DNA from: Terrimonas_A sp036262095
GTDB lineage: Bacteria; Bacteroidota; Bacteroidia; Chitinophagales; Chitinophagaceae
NCBI GenBank assembly: GCA_036262095.1
Contig: DATAJQ010000268.1
Span: 1-5,106 of the forward strand
Length of the DNA: 5,106 nucleotides
Direction: 5' to 3'
The position numbers were made by a program, and so were the translations under genes. This document shows, one piece after another, positions 4,863-5,106 of this stretch. Each line of letters opens with the position of its first letter. Positions within the stretch are counted from its first letter, which is position 1. The notes beneath the pieces are model-generated. The model saw only the letters and a program-made list of their open reading frames with translations, made no database searches and was not told where the DNA came from.

Positions 4863-5106
4863 ATGATTGCAGTTTTATTGATATTGATTCCGCTGTTGAC
4901 AGGGTTAGCGGCTTTCTTTTTCAGGAATGAAAAAGCAGTGCGTTCATGGGCCCTTTTTTCATCTTTAGCAACACTGGCGGTTTCTTTACTGGGATTGACC
5001 GTGTTCAAGGATGCAAAATATCTTTTCCATGAATGTGAATGGATGCAGGGATTGGGCAGCAGCTTTGCGGTAGGTCTTGATGGAATGGGCCAGGTGCTTT
5101 GTCTTT
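4863..5106 (+). CDS. nuoM: NADH-quinone oxidoreductase subunit M (NuoM), N-terminal part, cut by the window end
   Basis: NuoM (ND4, Mrp antiporter-related) is the middle proton pump of the complex I membrane arm. The frame from ATG 4863 is open to the window end, giving 81 complete codons plus one base. Residues 2-20 (IAVLLILIPLLTGLAAFFF) form a first hydrophobic helix, followed by the charged turn RNEKAVRSW and a second helix near 30-47. FAVGLDGMGQVLCL at 68-81 matches the family's conserved VG-DG segment leading into helix 3. The channel glutamate and lysines lie beyond the window. Position right after nuoL is canonical, and the protein resembles NuoM rather than a second NuoL or NuoN in this N-terminal region. 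The start follows AGGA (4856-4859) and a 6-bp hairpin. The gene name is nearly certain from context; integrity of the rest cannot be judged. Confidence 0.9.
   Translation, partial: MIAVLLILIPLLTGLAAFFFRNEKAVRSWALFSSLATLAVSLLGLTVFKDAKYLFHECEWMQGLGSSFAVGLDGMGQVLCL

Noticed and set aside
4475..5008. Long minus-strand open frame (177 codons) across the nuoL 3' end, the gap and the nuoM start
   Set aside because: It lies opposite two clear nuo genes, and its translation shows no family motif and has the odd proline/histidine/serine-rich make-up of antisense frames. The minus-strand and alternative-frame open stretches in nuoH, nuoI, nuoJ, nuoK and nuoL were dismissed for the same reason.

Overview
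The window is a stretch of a bacterial respiratory complex I (NADH:quinone oxidoreductase, type I) operon. All genes lie on the + strand in canonical nuo order: the 3' end of the gene before nuoH (probably nuoG), complete nuoH, nuoI, nuoJ, nuoK and nuoL, and the first 81 codons of nuoM. Every intact frame is of normal family length. The cluster-ligand cysteines of NuoI and the proton-channel residues of NuoH, NuoK and NuoL are present, so the genes look functional. I see no mobile element, CRISPR array, tRNA/rRNA or foreign gene.

Likely host: a member of the Bacteroidota, possibly Chitinophaga-like (inference). Reasons are moderate GC content with A/T-rich gaps, a sequence matching the Bacteroidota -7 promoter consensus TAnnTTTG before nuoI, weak or absent Shine-Dalgarno sequences before nuoH, nuoJ and nuoK, and protein variants (for example the NuoH loop ENELNFGYHQEYSS and the C-terminus of NuoK) that resemble my memory of that phylum. 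No search was run.

Layout: the presumed nuoG ends at 144 and nuoH starts 5 nt later. nuoH and nuoI are separated by 129 nt of very A/T-rich DNA holding an imperfect inverted repeat, a candidate internal promoter and a hairpin over the nuoI ribosome-binding site. nuoI-nuoJ (68 nt) holds one hairpin. nuoJ-nuoK (4 nt) is tightly coupled. nuoK-nuoL (103 nt) and nuoL-nuoM (86 nt) share an architecture: a GC-rich stem-loop just after the stop codon, an A/T-rich block with the same 9-mer and 11-mer, a second small hairpin, then a purine-rich ribosome-binding site and ATG.

How the genes work together: NuoI carries two [4Fe-4S] clusters in the peripheral arm, and NuoH anchors that arm and forms much of the quinone chamber. 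NuoJ and NuoK couple the quinone site to the antiporter-like pumps NuoL and NuoM in the membrane arm.

The genes themselves are ordinary. The non-obvious signal is in the gaps: repeated leader-like hairpins and a possible internal promoter, which could set separate expression of subunits within one operon. I do not see evidence of a previously undescribed system.
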